The position numbers were made by a program, and so were the translations under genes. The notes beneath the pieces were generated by a model that searched no databases, had not been told where the DNA came from, and saw nothing but the letters and a program-made list of their open reading frames with translations. DNA of 64,000 nt from Clostridium sp. SY8519 (lineage in GTDB: Bacteria > Bacillota > Clostridia > Lachnospirales > Lachnospiraceae). Shown in pieces: positions 17,746 to 28,640 of the stretch. Each line of letters opens with the position of its first letter. Position 1 is the stretch's first letter. Location of the stretch: positions 1,922,501 to 1,986,500 of the forward strand of contig NC_015737.1 in the NCBI RefSeq assembly GCF_000270305.1, read 5' to 3'.

Positions 17746-18426
17746 ATGAAGAAAGCTATTTTAGCAACAAAAGTCGGAATGACTCAAATCTTCAACGAAG
17801 ACGGAACTTTAGTTCCGGTTACCGTACTGCAGGCAGGCCCTTGTGTCGTAACTCAGATCAAAACCGCTGAGAACGACGGCTACGAAGCAGTACAGGTTGG
17901 CTTTGCTGACAAGAAGGAAAAAGCTGTCAGCGTAGACGCAACAGGAAAGAAAGAAATCAGACACAGACATGGTGTGAACAAAGCGCAGAAAGGTCACTTT
18001 GACAAGGCAGGCGTTTCCGGCAAGAGATTTGTCCGCGAATTCAAATTCGAGAACGCAGCAGACTACAGCCTGGCAGACGAGATCAAAGCAGACATTTTCG
18101 AGGCCGGCGACAAAGTTGACGCAACTGCAGTCTCAAAAGGAAAAGGATTCCAGGGCGCCATCAAGAAAAACGGCCAGCACAGAGGTCCTATGGCTCACGG
18201 CTCCAAATTCCACCGTCATCAGGGTTCCAATGGTGCCTGCTCCAGCCCGAGCAAGGTATTCAAAGGAAAAGGAATGCCTGGACATATGGGATGCAAGAAA
18301 ATCACAGTTCAGAACCTGGAAGTTGTACGCGTAGATGCAGACAACAACCTGCTGCTGATCAAAGGTTCTGTACCGGGACCGAAGAAATCTCTGGTAACCA
18401 TCAGAGAAACTGTAAAAGCACAGTAA
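17746..18426 (+). CDS. rplC: 50S ribosomal protein L3
   Basis: L3 binds near the 3' end of 23S rRNA and reaches the peptidyl transferase centre. The 226 residues show the family start [19 protein letters not shown] and the basic extension [20 protein letters not shown] that enters the ribosome core. AGGAGG precedes the ATG. The 169-base gap from rpsJ holds no clear terminator. Confidence 0.97.
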   Translation: MKKAILATKVGMTQIFNEDGTLVPVTVLQAGPCVVTQIKTAENDGYEAVQVGFADKKEKAVSVDATGKKEIRHRHGVNKAQKGHFDKAGVSGKRFVREFKFENAADYSLADEIKADIFEAGDKVDATAVSKGKGFQGAIKKNGQHRGPMAHGSKFHRHQGSNGACSSPSKVFKGKGMPGHMGCKKITVQNLEVVRVDADNNLLLIKGSVPGPKKSLVTIRETVKAQ

Positions 18427-18450
18427 TCTGAAGAGAAGGAGGACACACAG

Positions 18451-19071
18451 ATGGCTAACGTATCTGTTTACAATATGGCCGGCGAAGAAGTTGGAACGCT
18501 GGACCTGAATGATGCCGTGTTCGGTGTAGAGCCGAATGAGCATTTAGTACACGCAGCTGTGACTGCACAGCTGGCAAACAAACGCCAGGGTACTCAGAAG
18601 GCAAAGACACGTTCTGAAGTACGCGGAGGCGGAAGAAAGCCCTGGAGACAGAAGGGAACCGGTCACGCAAGACAGGGTTCAACCAGATCCCCGCAGTGGA
18701 CAGGCGGCGGAGTTGTATTCGCTCCGGTACCGAGAAGCTACGATCTGAAAGTAAACAAAAAAGAGAAGAGAGCTGCATTAAAATCAGTTCTTTCATCCAA
18801 GGTCGCTGATTCCAAGTTCATCGTTCTGGACGACCTGAAACTGGACGCAATCAAGACAAAGGATTTCGTAAATGTATTAAACAACCTGAAAGTTTCGGAC
18901 GCATTAGTAATCCTGAACGGCATGGATGAAAATGTAATCCGTTCCGCAGCAAATGTAGCAGATGTTCAGACTACTCAGATCAACAACATGAACGTATTCG
19001 ACGTTCTGAAACATGACACAGTAGTTACTACAAAAGCTGCTGTAGCATCTATCGAGGAGGTATACGCATAA
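18451..19071 (+). CDS. rplD: 50S ribosomal protein L4
   Basis: L4 lines the nascent-peptide exit tunnel and, in some bacteria, represses its own operon. The 206 residues contain the tunnel loop [19 protein letters not shown] near 62-80, the region where macrolide-resistance changes occur in other species. It starts 24 bases after rplC, and its stop overlaps the rplW start by one base. Confidence 0.97.
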   Translation: MANVSVYNMAGEEVGTLDLNDAVFGVEPNEHLVHAAVTAQLANKRQGTQKAKTRSEVRGGGRKPWRQKGTGHARQGSTRSPQWTGGGVVFAPVPRSYDLKVNKKEKRAALKSVLSSKVADSKFIVLDDLKLDAIKTKDFVNVLNNLKVSDALVILNGMDENVIRSAANVADVQTTQINNMNVFDVLKHDTVVTTKAAVASIEEVYA

Positions 19072-19382
19072 TGGCAAACGTACAGTACTATGATGTAATC
19101 CTCAAACCGGTTGTTACCGAGAAAAGCATGAACCTGATGGGAGAGAAGAAATACACTTTCCTGGTTCATCCGGAAGCAAACAAAACCATGATCAAAGAAG
19201 CTGTTGAGAAAATGTTCGACGGAGTGAAAGTCGCAGAAGTCAGAACCATGAACCAGCTCGGCAAGAGCAAGAGACGCAACACCAGCAGAGGCGTTGTATC
19301 CGGCAAGACGGCTGCCACCAAGAAAGCAATCGTCACACTTACCGAGGACAGCAAGGACATCGAGATTTTCGCAGGCCTGTAA
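19071..19382 (+). CDS. rplW: 50S ribosomal protein L23
   Basis: L23 sits at the tunnel exit and docks trigger factor and SRP. The 103 residues begin [15 protein letters not shown] and carry the basic loop [14 protein letters not shown]. Start and rplD stop share one base (TAATG), so translation is coupled. Confidence 0.96.
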   Translation: MANVQYYDVILKPVVTEKSMNLMGEKKYTFLVHPEANKTMIKEAVEKMFDGVKVAEVRTMNQLGKSKRRNTSRGVVSGKTAATKKAIVTLTEDSKDIEIFAGL

Positions 19383-19450
19383 GCCGAAAATCCACCGATT
19401 ATGTGCAGAGAAGCACGAGAGCAAACTCACGCAATTGAAAGGAGACTATT

Positions 19451-20296
19451 ATGGGAATCAAAACATATAACCCATATACACCTTCCAGAAGAAATATGAC
19501 AGGCTCTGATTTCTCAGAGATCACCAAAAAGACTCCGGAGAAATCCCTGTTAACATCTGTTAAGAAAAACGCTGGAAGAAACAACCAGGGAAAAATCACC
19601 GTTCGTCACAGAGGCGGCGGCGTCAAGAGAAAATACAGAATCATCGATTTCAAACGTAACAGCAAGGATGGCATTCCCGCAAAAGTAATCGGAATCGAAT
19701 ACGATCCGAACCGTACCGCAAATATCGCCCTGATCTGCTACACGGACGGTGTGAAAGCTTACATCCTCGCTCCTGCAGGCCTGAAAGACGGCATGGAAGT
19801 TATGAGCGGCCCGGAAGCTGAAGTACGTGTAGGCAACTGCCTGCCGTTAGCAAACATTCCGGTTGGTACACAGGTACACAACATTGAGCTTCACGCAGGC
19901 AAAGGCGGTCAGATGGTTCGTTCCGCAGGCATGGCAGCTCAGCTGATGGCAAAAGAAGGCAAATACGCAACACTGCGTCTTCCGTCCGGCGAGATGAGAA
20001 TGGTGCCGATCAACTGCCGCGCAACCGTAGGTGTTGTGGGCAACGGCGATCACAGCCTGGTAAACATCGGTAAAGCCGGCCGCAAACGTCACATGGGAAT
20101 CCGCCCGACAGTCCGCGGTTCTGTTATGAACCCGAATGACCATCCGCATGGCGGCGGCGAAGGAAAGACCGGTATCGGCCGTCCGGGTCCGTGCACACCA
20201 TGGGGTAAACCTGCTCTTGGTCTGAAGACAAGACCTAAGAAGAAAGCATCTAACAAACTGATTGTAAGAAGAAGAGATGGTAGAGCTATCAAATAG
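19451..20296 (+). CDS. rplB: 50S ribosomal protein L2
   Basis: L2 is a core 23S rRNA-binding protein needed for subunit joining and peptide transfer. The 281 residues include [18 protein letters not shown] and the highly conserved C-terminal [20 protein letters not shown], whose histidine lies near the catalytic centre. It starts 68 bases after rplW with an AAAGGAG site. Confidence 0.97.
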   Translation: MGIKTYNPYTPSRRNMTGSDFSEITKKTPEKSLLTSVKKNAGRNNQGKITVRHRGGGVKRKYRIIDFKRNSKDGIPAKVIGIEYDPNRTANIALICYTDGVKAYILAPAGLKDGMEVMSGPEAEVRVGNCLPLANIPVGTQVHNIELHAGKGGQMVRSAGMAAQLMAKEGKYATLRLPSGEMRMVPINCRATVGVVGNGDHSLVNIGKAGRKRHMGIRPTVRGSVMNPNDHPHGGGEGKTGIGRPGPCTPWGKPALGLKTRPKKKASNKLIVRRRDGRAIK

Positions 20297-20307
20297 GAGG
20301 TAAGACA

Positions 20308-20589
20308 ATGGGTCGTTCATTAAAAAAAGGACCATTCGCGGACGAGAGCTTATTAAAGAAGATCAACGCGATGAACGAAGCTGGTGACAAACAGGTAATC
20401 AAGACCTGGTCCCGCCGTTCCATGATCTTCCCGTCAATGGTTGGACATACAATTGCCGTACATGACGGAAGAAAACATGTACCGGTATACGTAACAGAAG
20501 ATATGGTTGGCCATAAACTCGGCGAGTTCGTAGCAACCAGAACTTATCGGGGCCACGGCAAAGACGAAAAGAAGAGTGGCGTAAGATAA
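20308..20589 (+). CDS. rpsS: 30S ribosomal protein S19
   Basis: S19 forms the 30S head with S13 and contacts A-site tRNA. The 93 residues open with the typical [12 protein letters not shown] and contain [21 protein letters not shown]. It starts 11 bases after rplB; ribosome binding site TAGGAGG. Confidence 0.97.
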   Translation: MGRSLKKGPFADESLLKKINAMNEAGDKQVIKTWSRRSMIFPSMVGHTIAVHDGRKHVPVYVTEDMVGHKLGEFVATRTYRGHGKDEKKSGVR

Positions 20590-20611
20590 CAGCCTAAAGG
20601 AGGTTATGATC

Positions 20612-20998
20612 ATGGCAAAGGGACATAGATCTCAGGTCAAAAGAGAGAGAAATTCAAATAAAGACACCAGACCTTCAGCTAAATTATCTTATGCTAGAAT
20701 GTCTGTTCAGAAAGCATGCTTCGTATTAGACGCGATTCGCGGCAAAGATGTCAATACAGCACTGGCAATCGTTACCTACAATCCAAGATATGCTTCCAGC
20801 ATTATCAAGAAGCTGTTGGAATCTGCAATCGCTAACGCAGAAAACAACAACGGTTTAAACAGAGACGACCTCTACGTGGAAGAGTGCTTTGCAAACAAAG
20901 GACCTACAATGAAGAGAATTCGTCCGAGAGCACAGGGTAGAGCTTACAGAATCGAAAAGAGAATGAGCCACATCACTGTTGTGCTGAACGAAAGATAG
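20612..20998 (+). CDS. rplV: 50S ribosomal protein L22
   Basis: L22 lines the exit tunnel opposite L4. I choose ATG 20612 (MAKGHRSQVKRERN) over ATG 20606 because the AGGAGG is only 2 bases from the first but 8 bases from the second. That gives 128 residues. The beta-hairpin tip RIRPRAQGRAYRIEKRMSHI is near the end. Confidence 0.95.
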   Translation: MAKGHRSQVKRERNSNKDTRPSAKLSYARMSVQKACFVLDAIRGKDVNTALAIVTYNPRYASSIIKKLLESAIANAENNNGLNRDDLYVEECFANKGPTMKRIRPRAQGRAYRIEKRMSHITVVLNER

Positions 20999-21007
20999 GA
21001 GGAAAGC

Positions 21008-21661
21008 ATGGGACAGAAAGTAAATCCACACGGATTAAGGGTCGGAGTTATCAAAGACTGGAGTTCCAGATGGTACGCAGAGGATAACTTCGCAGATAAC
21101 CTGGTTGAAGATTACAACATCAGAAAATTCCTGAAAAAGAAATTATATACCGCTGGTATTTCTACAATCGATATTGAGCGTACGGCTGACCGTGTCAAAG
21201 TTACCGTATACACCGCAAAACCCGGTGTAGTGATCGGCAAGGGCGGCGCTGAGATCGAGAAAGTCAAGAAAGAGCTTCAGAAATATACATCCAAGAAGCT
21301 GATCGTTGACATCAAAGAAGTAAAAAGACCGGAGAAAGACGCACAGCTTGTTGCAGAAAACATTGCAACCCAGCTTGAGAATCGTGTATCTTTCCGCCGC
21401 GCAATGAAATCCTGCATGGGCCGCTGCATGAAGGCAGGCGCTCTTGGCATCAAGACTTCCGTTTCCGGACGTCTGGGCGGAGCAGATATGGCTCGTACAG
21501 AGTTCTACAACGAAGGAACAATTCCACTTCAGACCTTAAGAGCTGATATTGACTATGGTTTCGCTGAGGCAGACACTACTTACGGCAAAGTCGGAGTAAA
21601 GGTGTGGATCTACAAGGGCGAAGTCCTTCCTAAGAAATCAGCAGAAGGGAGCGCGAAATAA
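21008..21661 (+). CDS. rpsC: 30S ribosomal protein S3
   Basis: S3 surrounds the mRNA entry site and helps unwind mRNA. The 217 residues begin [15 protein letters not shown] and contain the KH-domain GXXG loop in [14 protein letters not shown]. It follows rplV after 9 bases and its stop overlaps the rplP start. Confidence 0.97.
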   Translation: MGQKVNPHGLRVGVIKDWSSRWYAEDNFADNLVEDYNIRKFLKKKLYTAGISTIDIERTADRVKVTVYTAKPGVVIGKGGAEIEKVKKELQKYTSKKLIVDIKEVKRPEKDAQLVAENIATQLENRVSFRRAMKSCMGRCMKAGALGIKTSVSGRLGGADMARTEFYNEGTIPLQTLRADIDYGFAEADTTYGKVGVKVWIYKGEVLPKKSAEGSAK

Positions 21662-22086
21662 TGTTAATGCCAAAGAGAGTAAAACATCGTAAACAGTTCC
21701 GTGGTTCTATGTCTGGTAAACCGACCAGAGGAACAAAGATCACTTATGGTGAATATGGTATCATCGCAACAGAGCCTTGCTGGATCCGTTCCAATCAGAT
21801 CGAGGCAGCCCGTATCGCCATGACCCGTTACGTAAAACGTGGCGGTCAGGTATGGATTAAGATTTTCCCGGACAAACCGGTTACAGCAAAACCTGCCGAG
21901 ACTCGAATGGGTTCCGGAAAAGGTGCTCTGGAGTACTGGGTAGCTGTTGTTAAACCTGGCCGTGTAATGTTTGAAATTGCCGGCGTGCCGGAAGATGTAG
22001 CCAAAGAAGCGCTTCGTCTTGCAGCTCATAAGCTGCCATGCAAATGCAAGATCGTTTCACGTGCAGACTTAGAAGGCGGTGAATAA
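21661..22086 (+). CDS. rplP: 50S ribosomal protein L16
   Basis: L16 helps position A-site tRNA on the 50S subunit. The 141 residues start [15 protein letters not shown], matching the usual MLxPKRV opening, so ATG 21661 is preferred over ATG 21667. The conserved [22 protein letters not shown] is present. The start shares one base with the rpsC stop. Confidence 0.97.
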   Translation: MLMPKRVKHRKQFRGSMSGKPTRGTKITYGEYGIIATEPCWIRSNQIEAARIAMTRYVKRGGQVWIKIFPDKPVTAKPAETRMGSGKGALEYWVAVVKPGRVMFEIAGVPEDVAKEALRLAAHKLPCKCKIVSRADLEGGE

Positions 22087-22088
22087 AT

Positions 22089-22289
22089 ATGAAATCCACT
22101 AAATATTTAGAAGAATTAAGAAACTACGACGCGGCTCAGCTGAAAGAGCAGCTCGTTGCAGCGAAAAAAGAACTGTTTAATCTGAGATTCCAGAACGCAA
22201 CTAACCAGCTTGAGAACACAGGCCGAATCAAAGAGGTAAGAAAAAACATTGCCCGTATTCAGACCGTAATCACAGAAAAAGCAGAGTAA
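22089..22289 (+). CDS. rpmC: 50S ribosomal protein L29
   Basis: L29 lies beside L23 at the tunnel exit. The 66-residue, two-helix protein carries the family motif [19 protein letters not shown]. It begins 2 bases after the rplP stop, so translational coupling is likely. Confidence 0.96.
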   Translation: MKSTKYLEELRNYDAAQLKEQLVAAKKELFNLRFQNATNQLENTGRIKEVRKNIARIQTVITEKAE

Positions 22290-22319
22290 TACTGATTCTC
22301 AGGAAAGGAGAAACGTATC

Positions 22320-22577
22320 GTGGAAGAGAGAAATCTTAGAAAAACACGTGTAGGCCGTGTTGTCAGCGATAAGATGGATAAGACAATTGTTGTTGCAATC
22401 GAAGACAGCGTAAGACATCCGCTCTACAATAAAATCATCAAAAGAACATACAAATTAAAAGCTCATGACGAGAACAATGAATGCGGCATTGGCGACAGAG
22501 TCAGAGTTATGGAGACAAGACCCTTATCCAAAGATAAGAGATGGAGACTTGTCGAAATCGTAGAGAAAGCAAGATAA
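22320..22577 (+). CDS. rpsQ: 30S ribosomal protein S17
   Basis: S17 is a primary 16S rRNA-binding OB-fold protein. The 85 residues contain [18 protein letters not shown] and the C-terminal [16 protein letters not shown]. It uses a GTG start at 22320, set by AAAGGAG 9 bases upstream. Confidence 0.96.
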   Translation: MEERNLRKTRVGRVVSDKMDKTIVVAIEDSVRHPLYNKIIKRTYKLKAHDENNECGIGDRVRVMETRPLSKDKRWRLVEIVEKAR

Positions 22578-22590
22578 GGAGGCTGCCAGT

Positions 22591-22959
22591 ATGATTCAGC
22601 AGGAAAGCAGACTGAAAGTAGCCGATAATACAGGAGCTAAGGAAATTTTATGCATCCGTGTTATGGGCGGTTCTACAAGAAGATATGCACATATCGGTGA
22701 TATTATTACTGCTACGGTCAAAGATGCAACACCAGGCGGCGTTGTTAAAAAAGGCGACATCGTAAAAGCAGTAGTTGTTCGTACAAAGAGAAGCACACGC
22801 CGGAAAGACGGATCCTATATCTCTTTTGACGAGAATGCAGCAGTTATCATCCGTGATGACAAGACTCCAAGAGGAACTCGTATTTTTGGGCCAGTTGCAA
22901 GAGAGCTTCGTGAGAAACAGTTCATGAAAATTGTTTCTCTGGCTCCGGAAGTATTATAG
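22591..22959 (+). CDS. rplN: 50S ribosomal protein L14
   Basis: L14 sits at the subunit interface and forms intersubunit bridges; it is also the docking site of the silencing factor RsfS. The 122 residues begin [19 protein letters not shown] and contain [12 protein letters not shown]. It is 13 bases after rpsQ. Confidence 0.97.
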   Translation: MIQQESRLKVADNTGAKEILCIRVMGGSTRRYAHIGDIITATVKDATPGGVVKKGDIVKAVVVRTKRSTRRKDGSYISFDENAAVIIRDDKTPRGTRIFGPVARELREKQFMKIVSLAPEVL

Positions 22960-22969
22960 GAGGAACGGC

Positions 22970-23275
22970 ATGCAGAAGATTAAGACAGGCGATACTGTAA
23001 AGGTAATCGCTGGTAAAGATAAAGGCAAAGAGGGCAAGGTAATTGCTGTCAATGCAAAGAAAAACACCGTCACAGTGGAAGGCGTAAACACCCTGACCAA
23101 GCATGTAAAGCCCAGCGCTTCCAATGCTGCAGGCGGGATCATCACCGAAGAAGGCCCGATCCATGTATCGAACGTAATGTACCTTCACAACGGCAAAGCC
23201 ACCAGAGTCGGATTCAAGATGGATGGTGACAAGAAGGTTCGCTACGCAAAGAGCACAGGCGAAGTCATCGACTGA
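22970..23275 (+). CDS. rplX: 50S ribosomal protein L24
   Basis: L24 starts 50S assembly by binding the 5' end of 23S rRNA. ATG 22970 behind TAGGAGGAACGGC gives 101 residues with the KOW motif [20 protein letters not shown]. The longer open frame from 22931 overlaps rplN and is not used. Confidence 0.96.
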   Translation: MQKIKTGDTVKVIAGKDKGKEGKVIAVNAKKNTVTVEGVNTLTKHVKPSASNAAGGIITEEGPIHVSNVMYLHNGKATRVGFKMDGDKKVRYAKSTGEVID

Positions 23276-23297
23276 TTAAGAGAGGAGGGCTAAGAGC

Positions 23298-23837
23298 GTG
23301 AGTAGACTGAAAGAACAGTATCAGAACGAGATCGTAGATACACTGACGAAGAAATTTGGCTACAAGAACATCATGGAGGTTCCGAAGCTGGACAAAATCG
23401 TCATCAACATGGGCGTTGGCGAAGCAAAAGAAAACGCCAAAGTTCTGGAAACAGCCATGAGAGACATGGAGATCATTTCCGGACAGAAACCGGTTGCGAC
23501 CAAAGCAAAGAAAGCCATCGCAAACTTCAAGATCAGAGAAGAAATGCCGATCGGATGCAAAGTTACCCTGCGCGGCGAGAGAATGTACGAATTCCTGGAT
23601 CGTCTGGTAAACCTTGCACTTCCTCGTGTACGCGACTTCCGCGGAATCAACCCCAATTCCTTCGACGGACGCGGCAACTATGCGCTTGGTATTAAAGAGC
23701 AGCTGATCTTCCCTGAAATCGAGTATGATCAGATCGATAAGGTAAGAGGCATGGATGTTATTTTTGTTACCACAGCAAAAACAGACGAAGAAGCGCGCGG
23801 ACTTCTTGCAGAGTTTGGCATGCCATTTGCGAAATAA
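23298..23837 (+). CDS. rplE: 50S ribosomal protein L5
   Basis: L5 binds 5S rRNA and contacts P-site tRNA. The 179 residues show [17 protein letters not shown] and the conserved [18 protein letters not shown]. The start is GTG 23298 after GAGGAGGGC. Confidence 0.97.
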   Translation: MSRLKEQYQNEIVDTLTKKFGYKNIMEVPKLDKIVINMGVGEAKENAKVLETAMRDMEIISGQKPVATKAKKAIANFKIREEMPIGCKVTLRGERMYEFLDRLVNLALPRVRDFRGINPNSFDGRGNYALGIKEQLIFPEIEYDQIDKVRGMDVIFVTTAKTDEEARGLLAEFGMPFAK

Positions 23838-23852
23838 CAGGAGGAGATACTA

Positions 23853-24038
23853 ATGGCTAAGAAATCAATGAAAGTAAAACAGCAGCGCAAACAGAAATTC
23901 TCCACCAGAGAATACAATCGCTGCAGAATCTGCGGACGTCCTCACAGCTACCTTAGAAAATACGGTATCTGCCGAGTATGTTTCCGTGAATTAGCATACA
24001 AAGGTGAGATCCCGGGCGTTAAGAAAGCAAGCTGGTAA
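23853..24038 (+). CDS. rpsN: 30S ribosomal protein S14, zinc-binding type Z
   Basis: This 61-residue S14 carries two CXXC pairs (Cys24, Cys27, Cys40, Cys43) that bind zinc. Zinc-dependent S14 is the short form; some Firmicutes also encode a zinc-free copy controlled by Zur, none of which is seen here. It lies between rplE and rpsH as usual. Confidence 0.97.
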   Translation: MAKKSMKVKQQRKQKFSTREYNRCRICGRPHSYLRKYGICRVCFRELAYKGEIPGVKKASW

Positions 24039-24074
24039 GATAGAATCTGCCAGATAATATCAGGAGGAAAAAAC

Positions 24075-24476
24075 ATGGCAATGAGCGATCCGATTGCAGA
24101 TATGCTTACAAGAATCCGTAACGCGAATACTGCAAAGCATGATACAGTAGATGTTCCTTCATCCAAAATGAAAAAAGCAATTGCTGATATTCTTGTAAAT
24201 GAAGGTTATATCAAAAAATACGATATCGTAAATGATGGAAAATTCGACACTCTCCACATCACATTAAAATACGGTGTGGACAAAAACGAAAAGATCATCA
24301 CCGGCATCAAGAGAATCTCCAAACCGGGTCTGCGTGTTTACGCAGGCAAGAACGAGATCCCGAAGGTTCTCGGCGGTCTTGGCATTGCGATTCTGTCCAC
24401 CAATCAGGGTGTGATCACTGACAAAGAAGCTAGAAAATTACAGGTCGGCGGAGAAGTGCTGGCTTTCGTATGGTAA
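24075..24476 (+). CDS. rpsH: 30S ribosomal protein S8
   Basis: S8 binds the central domain of 16S rRNA and, in E. coli, represses the spc operon. The 133 residues include [20 protein letters not shown] and the C-terminal [14 protein letters not shown]. Start after CAGGAGG, 36 bases after rpsN. Confidence 0.97.
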   Translation: MAMSDPIADMLTRIRNANTAKHDTVDVPSSKMKKAIADILVNEGYIKKYDIVNDGKFDTLHITLKYGVDKNEKIITGIKRISKPGLRVYAGKNEIPKVLGGLGIAILSTNQGVITDKEARKLQVGGEVLAFVW

Positions 24477-24495
24477 GTATTACAGGAGGTATGGC

Positions 24496-25032
24496 ATGTC
24501 ACGAGTAGGAAGAATGCCGATCGCGGTTCCAGCGGGTGTTACCGTAACAATCGCAGAAAATAATCATGTGACGGTCAAGGGTCCGAAAGGCACTCTTGAA
24601 AGAACTCTCCCGGCAGAGATGACAATTAAGCAGGAAGGCGAGGAGATCGTTGTATCCCGCCCGAATGACTTAAAGAAAAATAAAGCTTTACATGGTCTTA
24701 CAAGATCACTTCTTAACAACATGATCACAGGTGTCGTTGAGGGATACAAGAAAGAGCTGGAAGTAAACGGCGTAGGTTTCCGTGCGCAGAAATCCGGCAA
24801 AAAGCTTACCCTGAACCTGGGCTTCTCCCATCCGGTTGAAATGGAAGATCCGGAAGGCGTGGAAGTTGCTGTAGACGGCAACAAGATCATCGTCAGCGGA
24901 ATCGACAAAGAGAAAGTCGGCCAGTATGCCGCAGAGATCAGAGACAAGAAGAGACCGGAACCTTACAAAGGCAAAGGTATCAAGTATGCTGATGAGCATA
25001 TCAGACGCAAGGTCGGCAAGACCGGTAAATAA
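24496..25032 (+). CDS. rplF: 50S ribosomal protein L6
   Basis: L6 lies near the factor-binding site and the sarcin-ricin loop. The 178 residues begin [17 protein letters not shown] and end with the signature [20 protein letters not shown]. Spacing to rpsH is 19 bases. Confidence 0.97.
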   Translation: MSRVGRMPIAVPAGVTVTIAENNHVTVKGPKGTLERTLPAEMTIKQEGEEIVVSRPNDLKKNKALHGLTRSLLNNMITGVVEGYKKELEVNGVGFRAQKSGKKLTLNLGFSHPVEMEDPEGVEVAVDGNKIIVSGIDKEKVGQYAAEIRDKKRPEPYKGKGIKYADEHIRRKVGKTGK

Positions 25033-25051
25033 ATAAAGGAGTGACGTAAGC

Positions 25052-25420
25052 ATGGTTAATAAAAAATCAAGAAGCGAAGTACGCGTAAAGAAACACATGC
25101 GTGTTCGCAATCATCTGTCCGGTACAGCCGAAAGACCTCGTCTGGCTGTATTCAGAAGCAACAATCATATGTACGCTCAGATTATTGACGATACTGCCGG
25201 CAATACACTTGTCGCAGCGTCCACACTGGAAAAGGACATCAAAGCTGCATGCGAGAAAACAAACAATGTAGAAGCTGCTGCTAAAGTCGGTGAAGCAATC
25301 GCAAAGAAAGCGCTGGCAAAAGGCATCGATACCGTTGTCTTTGACAGAGGCGGTTTCATTTACCACGGTAAGGTTCAGGCACTGGCTGATGCTGCGCGTG
25401 AAGCCGGATTAAACTTTTAA
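25052..25420 (+). CDS. rplR: 50S ribosomal protein L18
   Basis: L18 binds 5S rRNA together with L5. The 122 residues have the basic N-terminus and the block [20 protein letters not shown], ending [17 protein letters not shown]. Confidence 0.97.
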   Translation: MVNKKSRSEVRVKKHMRVRNHLSGTAERPRLAVFRSNNHMYAQIIDDTAGNTLVAASTLEKDIKAACEKTNNVEAAAKVGEAIAKKALAKGIDTVVFDRGGFIYHGKVQALADAAREAGLNF

Positions 25421-25437
25421 CAGGAGGAAATAATCAC

Positions 25438-25947
25438 ATGAAACGTACAATCATTGATGCAAGCCAGTTAGAACTGGAAGAAAAAGTTGTATCGATCAAA
25501 CGTGTAACCAAGGTTGTTAAAGGTGGTCGTAACATGCGCTTCACAGCACTGGTAGTTGTCGGTGACGGCAATGGCCATGTAGGTGCAGGTCTGGGCAAGG
25601 CAGCTGAAATTCCGGAAGCGATCCGCAAAGGAAAAGAAGACGCCATCAAGAACCTCATCGAAGTGAAACTGGATGACAACAACTCAATTACACATGATAC
25701 AATTGGCAAACATACCGGCGCAAACGTATTGTTAAAGAGATCTCCGGAAGGTACCGGTGTCATCGCAGGCGGTCCTGCACGTAATGTGTGCGAGCTTGCC
25801 GGCATCCGCAACATCCGTACCAAATCTCTCGGATCCAATAACAAACAGAATGTAGTCCTTGCTACAATCGATGCACTGAGCCAGTTAAAATCACCGGAAG
25901 AAGTAGCCAGACTTCGCGGCAAATCCGTAGAAGAGATTCTTGGTTAA
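25438..25947 (+). CDS. rpsE: 30S ribosomal protein S5
   Basis: S5 takes part in mRNA entry and decoding accuracy. The 169 residues hold the double-stranded-RNA-binding-like N-terminal block [20 protein letters not shown] and the loop [18 protein letters not shown]. An AGGAGG precedes ATG 25438. Confidence 0.97.
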   Translation: MKRTIIDASQLELEEKVVSIKRVTKVVKGGRNMRFTALVVVGDGNGHVGAGLGKAAEIPEAIRKGKEDAIKNLIEVKLDDNNSITHDTIGKHTGANVLLKRSPEGTGVIAGGPARNVCELAGIRNIRTKSLGSNNKQNVVLATIDALSQLKSPEEVARLRGKSVEEILG

Positions 25948-25961
25948 GGAGGGTGTAGACA

Positions 25962-26144
25962 ATGGCAGACAAATTAAAAATCACACTTGTTAAATCAACC
26001 ATTGGTGCAAAACCGAAACATAAGAAGACAGTTGAAGCACTTGGTTTAAGAAAGCTGAACAAGACAGTCGAATTACCTGACAACGCATCCACACGCGGTA
26101 TGGTTCAGCAGGTAAGACATTTAGTAAAGGTCGAAGAGATCTAA
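25962..26144 (+). CDS. rpmD: 50S ribosomal protein L30
   Basis: L30 is a small 23S rRNA-binding protein absent in some bacteria. The 60 residues contain [20 protein letters not shown] and [15 protein letters not shown], and end [10 protein letters not shown]. It lies 14 bases after rpsE. Confidence 0.96.
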   Translation: MADKLKITLVKSTIGAKPKHKKTVEALGLRKLNKTVELPDNASTRGMVQQVRHLVKVEEI

Positions 26145-26162
26145 TCAGCAAGGAGGTCAGAG

Positions 26163-26606
26163 ATGGATTTATCCAACTTAAAACCTGCAGAAGGTGCAAA
26201 GCACAGCAATAACTTCAGAAGAGGCCGCGGTCACGGATCAGGCAACGGCAAGACAGCAGGTAAAGGACAGAAAGGTCAGAAAGCCCGTTCCGGCGGCGGC
26301 ACCAGACTTGGTTTCGAAGGCGGACAGATGCCTTTATACAGACGAATCCCCAAACGAGGATTCACCAACAGAAACGCAAAAGATATTGTTGGTATCAACG
26401 TTTCCAGACTGGAAGTATTTGACAATGACGCAGTTGTTACAGTTGAGACATTAATTGAGTCCGGCATTGTAAAGAATCCCCGCGACGGCGTGAAGATTCT
26501 GGGCAATGGCGAACTGACCAAAAAACTGAATGTAAAAGCAAACGCATTCAGTGCAGCTGCTAAAGAAAAGATCGAAGCAGCAGGTGGAAGTGTTGAGGTG
26601 ATCTAA
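26163..26606 (+). CDS. rplO: 50S ribosomal protein L15
   Basis: L15 is a late assembly protein of the 50S subunit. The 147 residues have the very basic glycine-rich N-terminus ([20 protein letters not shown]) and a folded C-terminal domain. The last base of its stop is the first base of the secY start. Confidence 0.97.
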   Translation: MDLSNLKPAEGAKHSNNFRRGRGHGSGNGKTAGKGQKGQKARSGGGTRLGFEGGQMPLYRRIPKRGFTNRNAKDIVGINVSRLEVFDNDAVVTVETLIESGIVKNPRDGVKILGNGELTKKLNVKANAFSAAAKEKIEAAGGSVEVI

Positions 26607-27922
26607 TGCTGGAAAAAGTCCGTAACGCATTTAAACTGAAAGAGATCAGACAGCGTATTATCTTCACATTGCTCGTCCTTGTGGTAGTACGGATCGGGAG
26701 TCAGATCCCGATGCCTGGTGTCGATGGAGATTTTTTCTCCAACTGGTTGAAGCAAAATGTAGGACAGTCCTTCGGCTTTTTCGATGCGATTACCGGTGGC
26801 TCGTTTGAGAATATGTCGGTATTCGCATTGAATATCACCCCCTATATCACTTCTTCCATTATCATCCAGCTGCTTACAATTGCGATTCCAAAACTGGAAG
26901 AACTGCAGCGGGATGGTGAAGAGGGGCGGAAGAAGATTACTCAGATCACCCGTGTGCTGACGGTTATCCTGGCGCTTGGCGAATCACTGGCCATGGCCAT
27001 CGGTTTCGGCCGTCAGGGCTATCTGACTGAGTTTAATGCATTAAATATTATCCTTGCTGTTGCCACGCTGACCGCAGGATCCACGATCCTGATGTGGCTG
27101 GGAGAACGGATTACCGAGCGGGGTGTGGGAAATGGTATTTCCATCGTCCTGACGATCAATATCATCTCCAGAATCCCCAGCGATATGGGTTCTCTGTGGG
27201 AACAGTTTGTAAAAGGAAAAGAGATTCAGTACATGGTCCTCTACGGAGCGATCATTGTTGCGATTATTCTCGCGGTTACGATCCTGGTCGTAGTGCTCCA
27301 GGGCGCGGAGAGACATATTCCTGTACAGTATTCCCGAAAAGTATTCGGCAGAAAACAGGTAGGCGGTTCCTCCACACATATTCCGCTGAAGGTAAACACA
27401 GCCGGGGTCATCCCGATCATCTTCGCACAGTCGATAATGATGTTCCCGGTAGTGATCGCGCAGCTGGCAGGCAAGTCCGGCGCCACCGGTGTTCCGGGAT
27501 TTATCTTAAAGCTGCTGTCGCAGTCCAACTGGTGTGATCCTTCCAAACCGATTTATTCCATCGGCCTTGCGGTATATATTCTTTTAGTAATCGCATTTGC
27601 GTATTTCTATACGACCATTACATTCAATCCGCTGGAAATTGCGGACAATATGAAGAAATCCGGTGGTTTTATCCCGGGCATCCGACCGGGCAAGCCCACC
27701 AGCGATTATCTGCAGAATATGCTGAGCTATATTGTTTTTATCGGTGCGATCGGCCTGTCCATTGTCGCAGTCATCCCCATTTTCTTTGAGGGTGTTTTCA
27801 ACGCGAACGTGTCCTTTGGCGGCACCTCACTGATCATTATTGTCGGTGTTATTATCGAGACTTTAAAGCAGATCGATTCGCAGATGCTGGTACGCAATTA
27901 CACCGGTTTTCTGGATAACTAA
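26606..27922 (+). CDS. secY: Preprotein translocase subunit SecY
   Basis: SecY forms the protein-conducting channel of the inner membrane. The 438 residues contain ten hydrophobic helices, the plug-region block RIGSQIPMPGVDG, the cytoplasmic loop with GIRPGKPTSDYLQNM and the C-terminal LKQIDSQMLVRNYTGF. The start overlaps the rplO stop, which places it in the spc operon as usual. Confidence 0.97.
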   Translation: MLEKVRNAFKLKEIRQRIIFTLLVLVVVRIGSQIPMPGVDGDFFSNWLKQNVGQSFGFFDAITGGSFENMSVFALNITPYITSSIIIQLLTIAIPKLEELQRDGEEGRKKITQITRVLTVILALGESLAMAIGFGRQGYLTEFNALNIILAVATLTAGSTILMWLGERITERGVGNGISIVLTINIISRIPSDMGSLWEQFVKGKEIQYMVLYGAIIVAIILAVTILVVVLQGAERHIPVQYSRKVFGRKQVGGSSTHIPLKVNTAGVIPIIFAQSIMMFPVVIAQLAGKSGATGVPGFILKLLSQSNWCDPSKPIYSIGLAVYILLVIAFAYFYTTITFNPLEIADNMKKSGGFIPGIRPGKPTSDYLQNMLSYIVFIGAIGLSIVAVIPIFFEGVFNANVSFGGTSLIIIVGVIIETLKQIDSQMLVRNYTGFLDN

Positions 27923-27929
27923 TACAATG

Positions 27930-27958
27930 GAGATACTCAGATTCTGGGTATCTCCACA
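27930..27958 (+). other. Hairpin between secY and adk
   Basis: TGGAGATACTCAGA (27930-27943) is complementary to TCTGGGTATCTCCA (27945-27958) with one G-U pair, giving a long stem with a tight tip. No T-run follows. It may reduce read-through or mark an RNA cleavage site. Confidence 0.45.
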
Positions 27959-27979
27959 TGTGCTATTGGAGGCAATATC

Positions 27980-28624
27980 ATGAAAATCATTATGTTGGGC
28001 GCGCCTGGCGCAGGCAAAGGCACACAGGCAAAGCAGCTGGCAGACAAATATGGAATTCCCCACATTTCCACAGGAGATATCTTCCGGGCCAATATTAAAG
28101 AAGGCACCGAACTGGGCAAAAAGGCAAAGGAATATATGGATGCCGGCGGCCTGGTTCCGGATGAGCTGGTATGTGATCTTGTAGTGGACCGGATCCGTAA
28201 GGATGACTGCGGCAAAGGGTTCATCCTGGATGGTTTTCCCCGCACGATTCCGCAGGCAGAGGCGCTTACAGCCGCTCTTGCGAAGTACGATGACAGCATG
28301 GACTATGCCATCGACATTGATGTGCCGGATGAGCAGATCATCAGCCGTATGGGCGGCCGCCGGGCGTGCTTAAACTGCGGAGCAACCTACCACATTGTCA
28401 ACATTCCCCCGAAAAAAGAGGGGATCTGCGATCGGTGCGGATCTGAGATCGTGCTTCGTGATGATGATAAGCCGGAAACAGTGAAAAAAAGACTTGACGT
28501 ATACCATGAGCAGACACAGCCGCTCATTGACTACTATCAGAAACAGGGCATCCTGAAAGAAGTGGATGGCACACAGCCAATGGACACGGTATTTGCAGAG
28601 ATCGTCAAGCTGGTAGAAGCTTAA
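27980..28624 (+). CDS. adk: Adenylate kinase
   Basis: Adk interconverts AMP, ADP and ATP. The 214 residues have the P-loop GAPGAGKGT at 7-15, the AMP-binding [10 protein letters not shown] and a zinc-finger LID with four cysteines (CLNCGATYH and CDRCG), the Gram-positive long form. It lies 57 bases after secY, with GGAGG before ATG 27980. Confidence 0.97.
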   Translation: MKIIMLGAPGAGKGTQAKQLADKYGIPHISTGDIFRANIKEGTELGKKAKEYMDAGGLVPDELVCDLVVDRIRKDDCGKGFILDGFPRTIPQAEALTAALAKYDDSMDYAIDIDVPDEQIISRMGGRRACLNCGATYHIVNIPPKKEGICDRCGSEIVLRDDDKPETVKKRLDVYHEQTQPLIDYYQKQGILKEVDGTQPMDTVFAEIVKLVEA

Positions 28625-28640
28625 AGCTTGGGAGTCAGGA